Shown in pieces: positions 62,297-64,000 of a DNA stretch of 64,000 nucleotides. The position numbers were made by a program, and so were the translations under genes. Under the pieces are notes generated by a model. It did no database searches, was not told the origin of the DNA, and worked only from the letters and a program-made list of their open reading frames with translations. This DNA comes from Monosporascus cannonballus (lineage: Eukaryota; Ascomycota; Sordariomycetes; Xylariales): NCBI GenBank assembly GCA_004154925.1, contig QJNS01000185.1:98697-162696 (forward strand), read 5' to 3'. Position 1 is the first letter of the stretch; the number at the start of each line of letters is the position of its first letter.

Positions 62297-63292
62297 TCTT
62301 TACGTTTTTTATATTTTTTAACTCTTTAATATAAATATATTTGTTATCTTAAAACGGAAGTTCCGCCATTAATTCCGTAAACGTTATTATGAGATAACGA
62401 AGGTGCGACGCTAGCTACAATACCAAAAGGTCAGCAATTCCAAACCCCCAATTGGGGTTTGGACACCTTAATCCACCTTATAAGGACTAGCTGTGCATAT
62501 CATCACAGTTATTACGGGCGAACTTCCGAAATTACTGATAAAACCGATTTCCTTTAAACGTTTTCGCAAGCGTAAAAAAAGTTTATAATAATTTCGAAAT
62601 ATATTATAAAAAGTTAAAAAGTAATAGGTTTACGTTCTATTAATAAGTTAAAAATATTAAATAATAAATACGTTAAAGAAAAAAAGGCGATAAAAAGTAT
62701 ATCCGCCCTAGGTTTAATTCGTACCTTAAAATATCTTAATTTCTTTGCCCAAATAATTGCTTTAAGTATTAAAATATTTAAATCATTTAAGAAATTAATC
62801 TGGTTCGAAAAGTCCCTGGTAAAAATTAATCCAACGTACGGAAATCTTACCGTACGCCTTTTGTTCCGCAAGTTCGCTAAGGCCCTTAACGATAAAATTA
62901 GCAAGTTTTCCGCCGCCAAAATTCGTAACAGTTAATTAATTGTAGCCCTTAAAAAAACGAAACCTAAAGCATGTAAAAAAAAAATAAAACCTAAACCAAA
63001 TGAGGATTTCGTAAAAATAATTTTAATTAGCAAGGTAAAAGTAAGGCTGGAAGCCCTTGCGAAAGAAAACTTTACCGTCACTTAGCGAAATTAATAGCAA
63101 AACAAGCTTTCTGAAAGCGAAAAAAAAAACGAAAAGGAAACGGATTATATCGTTATACGTATACGTTAGTTTGGAATCAATTAATTAAGTGGTTGTTGAG
63201 ATGTTATTATATATACTGAAAAGTTTTGTTCGCGATGACTTCAAAATTGAGTGGCGCGTTAAGGGAATGGGGCGTTGGTGAGGGGGTCGCCT
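62297..63292 (+). mobile_element. Truncated Fot1/pogo-type transposon (D2)
   Basis: Corresponds to D1 from about 27,610 to its right end. The right inverted repeat ends GGGGGTCGCCT at 63,292, followed by TA. The left half is missing; the family B LTR abuts the break. The transposase C-terminal part is RIP-broken. It is interrupted by a 118-bp element at 62,390-62,507. It had inserted into a family A LTR, whose end follows. A 101-codon minus frame (62,919-62,614) is antisense to the transposase and not a gene. Confidence 0.85.
62390..62507 (+). mobile_element. 118-bp SINE-like element, copy 3, with target duplication
   Basis: Runs TGAGATAACGAAGGTGCG to ATATCATCACA. It is flanked by GTTATTA on both sides (62,383-62,389 and 62,508-62,514); D1 has this site once (GTTATTACGGGCG near 27,700), so the insertion and its borders are exact. 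The central palindrome is CCAAACCCCCAATTGGGG and onward. Differences from copy 1 are mostly G/A and C/T. Confidence 0.8.
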
Positions 63293-63454
63293 TAATACGT
63301 TAACTTATATTATAATTTCGTCATTCAAAATATCTTCAATATTATGAAACGTAACCCGTTATCATATTTATTACTTAAAATCCGATAATACTTTTACCAA
63401 TATAAATGTGTATAACTTAAGTGTAATAGTTGATTAAATCGCTTAGCTGTTATA
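63293..63454 (+). mobile_element. Family A LTR 3' remnant
   Basis: Continues ATACGTTAACTTATATTAT...GCTGTTATA, the R-U5 part of a family A LTR, after the TA of D2. The U3 part is lost on the other side of D2's deletion. Confidence 0.7.
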
Positions 63455-63900
63455 ATTAAGATATTGTATATTAAAGAAAAACAATATGTACGCTGATATT
63501 TTTAAATAAAGCGAAGCTTCCAATTTTAGATTTCGTAAAAATATAAAAAACTACTACAATTAAAACTATTATTTTATAGTTATAGAACATATTTAAAAAA
63601 GATTTTCGAATTTTCAATACCGTTACAATACTTCTATAATAGGCAAAATGAAGCAAAATTTAAAACTTCGAAGGTTATTGAAATAATTAAATGTATTGCC
63701 GCAGTAAAATTTATATTTTAAAAGATTAATAAAAATAATTTATAAAGAAACTTTATAAAACCCCGTTATATAGTTATTAAGAAATTTTCAAAATTACTAA
63801 ACGTTTTTAAAGATAATAAAACTCCTTAAAATTATTAAAAATAACTAAGAAATTAAAAGTTGTAATAGTTATAATAAGATAAAAACGGCCGTTATAAACT
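63455..63900. other. AT-rich spacer
   Basis: AT-rich, RIP-like DNA with no recognisable element. A 61-codon minus frame (63,656-63,471) has no family resemblance. It separates the LTR remnant from the membrane-anchor exon, as does 724-1027 at the left end. Confidence 0.4.
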
Positions 63901-64000
63901 GTTACCGCTTTGTTATGGCTGCACCATACCATCACGCCACCAGGGCAAAAGATCGGTGGAATGATCGCAATTGTGGCAATCATCCTGGTGCTTACAGCTG
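63901..64000 (+). CDS. Membrane-anchor exon, second copy (partial)
   Basis: Reads ITPPGQKIGGMIAIVAIILV and LTA up to the window edge. The protein is identical to the left copy (571-723) from PPGQKIGG onward, and the nucleotide differences in that part are synonymous (ATT/ATC, GTT/GTG). Just upstream a 2-base indel separates the copies (GCGCCTTATACC against GCACCATACC), so one of them is probably frameshifted. A stop at 63,895-63,897 marks the RIP boundary. Confidence 0.5.

Noticed and set aside
62614..62919. 101-codon minus-strand ORF (ENLLILSLRALANLRNKRR)
   Set aside because: Antisense to the D2 transposase, opened by RIP-driven loss of stops on that strand; no counterpart is kept open in D1.

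Overview
The window is nuclear DNA of a filamentous ascomycete (Pezizomycotina) and is almost entirely a transposon graveyard altered by repeat-induced point mutation (RIP). Retrotransposons are still readable by alignment to one another, but TG and CA have become TA throughout, Cys codons have become Tyr, Asp codons Asn, and Gln/Arg codons stops. Four stretches escaped: the two window edges (about 1-720 and 63,900-64,000), an island around a cutinase gene (24,332-26,540) and an island with a kinase pseudogene (28,100-30,640). The cutinase, the short spliceosomal introns and the RIP together point to a plant-associated mould; the species cannot be named from this sequence.

Layout. 1-723: GC-normal DNA with the 3' exon of a membrane-anchored protein on the minus strand. 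724-2036: AT-rich DNA with two reverse LTRs, one a solo LTR with a perfect 5-bp target duplication. 2,037-22,725: piled-up copies of a chromodomain Ty3/gypsy element ('family A'), one split by a complete 7.2-kb family B element (4,901-12,148, minus strand). 22,741-24,213: family B remnant and AT-rich spacer. 24,214-24,331: a 118-bp SINE-like element. 24,572-25,307: intact two-exon cutinase. 26,541-28,473: complete Fot1/pogo-type DNA transposon. 28,474-30,640: GC island with a broken protein kinase. 30,740-44,907: family A element whose 3' LTR holds a complete 7.36-kb Ty3/gypsy element ('family C', minus strand). 45,578-47,608: minus-strand family A remnant. 47,609-48,599: AT tract without the RIP signature. 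48,700-61,860: family A element split by a second complete family B copy (52,567-59,798). 61,874-63,454: family B solo LTR, truncated pogo copy carrying another 118-bp element, and a family A LTR end. 63,901-64,000: a second copy of the membrane-anchor exon, inverted relative to the first.

The cutinase is the only clearly intact host gene. The most unusual signals are: (1) a coiled-coil reading frame on the antisense strand between the chromodomain and the 3' LTR in five family A copies; (2) a 118-bp tRNA-like element in three copies, one with a clear target duplication; (3) family A and B LTRs that share ends and R-U5 but carry different U3 modules, some with 35-36-bp units in varying number; (4) RIP that is heavy inside each element and fades at its outer edges; (5) paralogous membrane-anchor exons at the two ends of the window with mirrored flanks.
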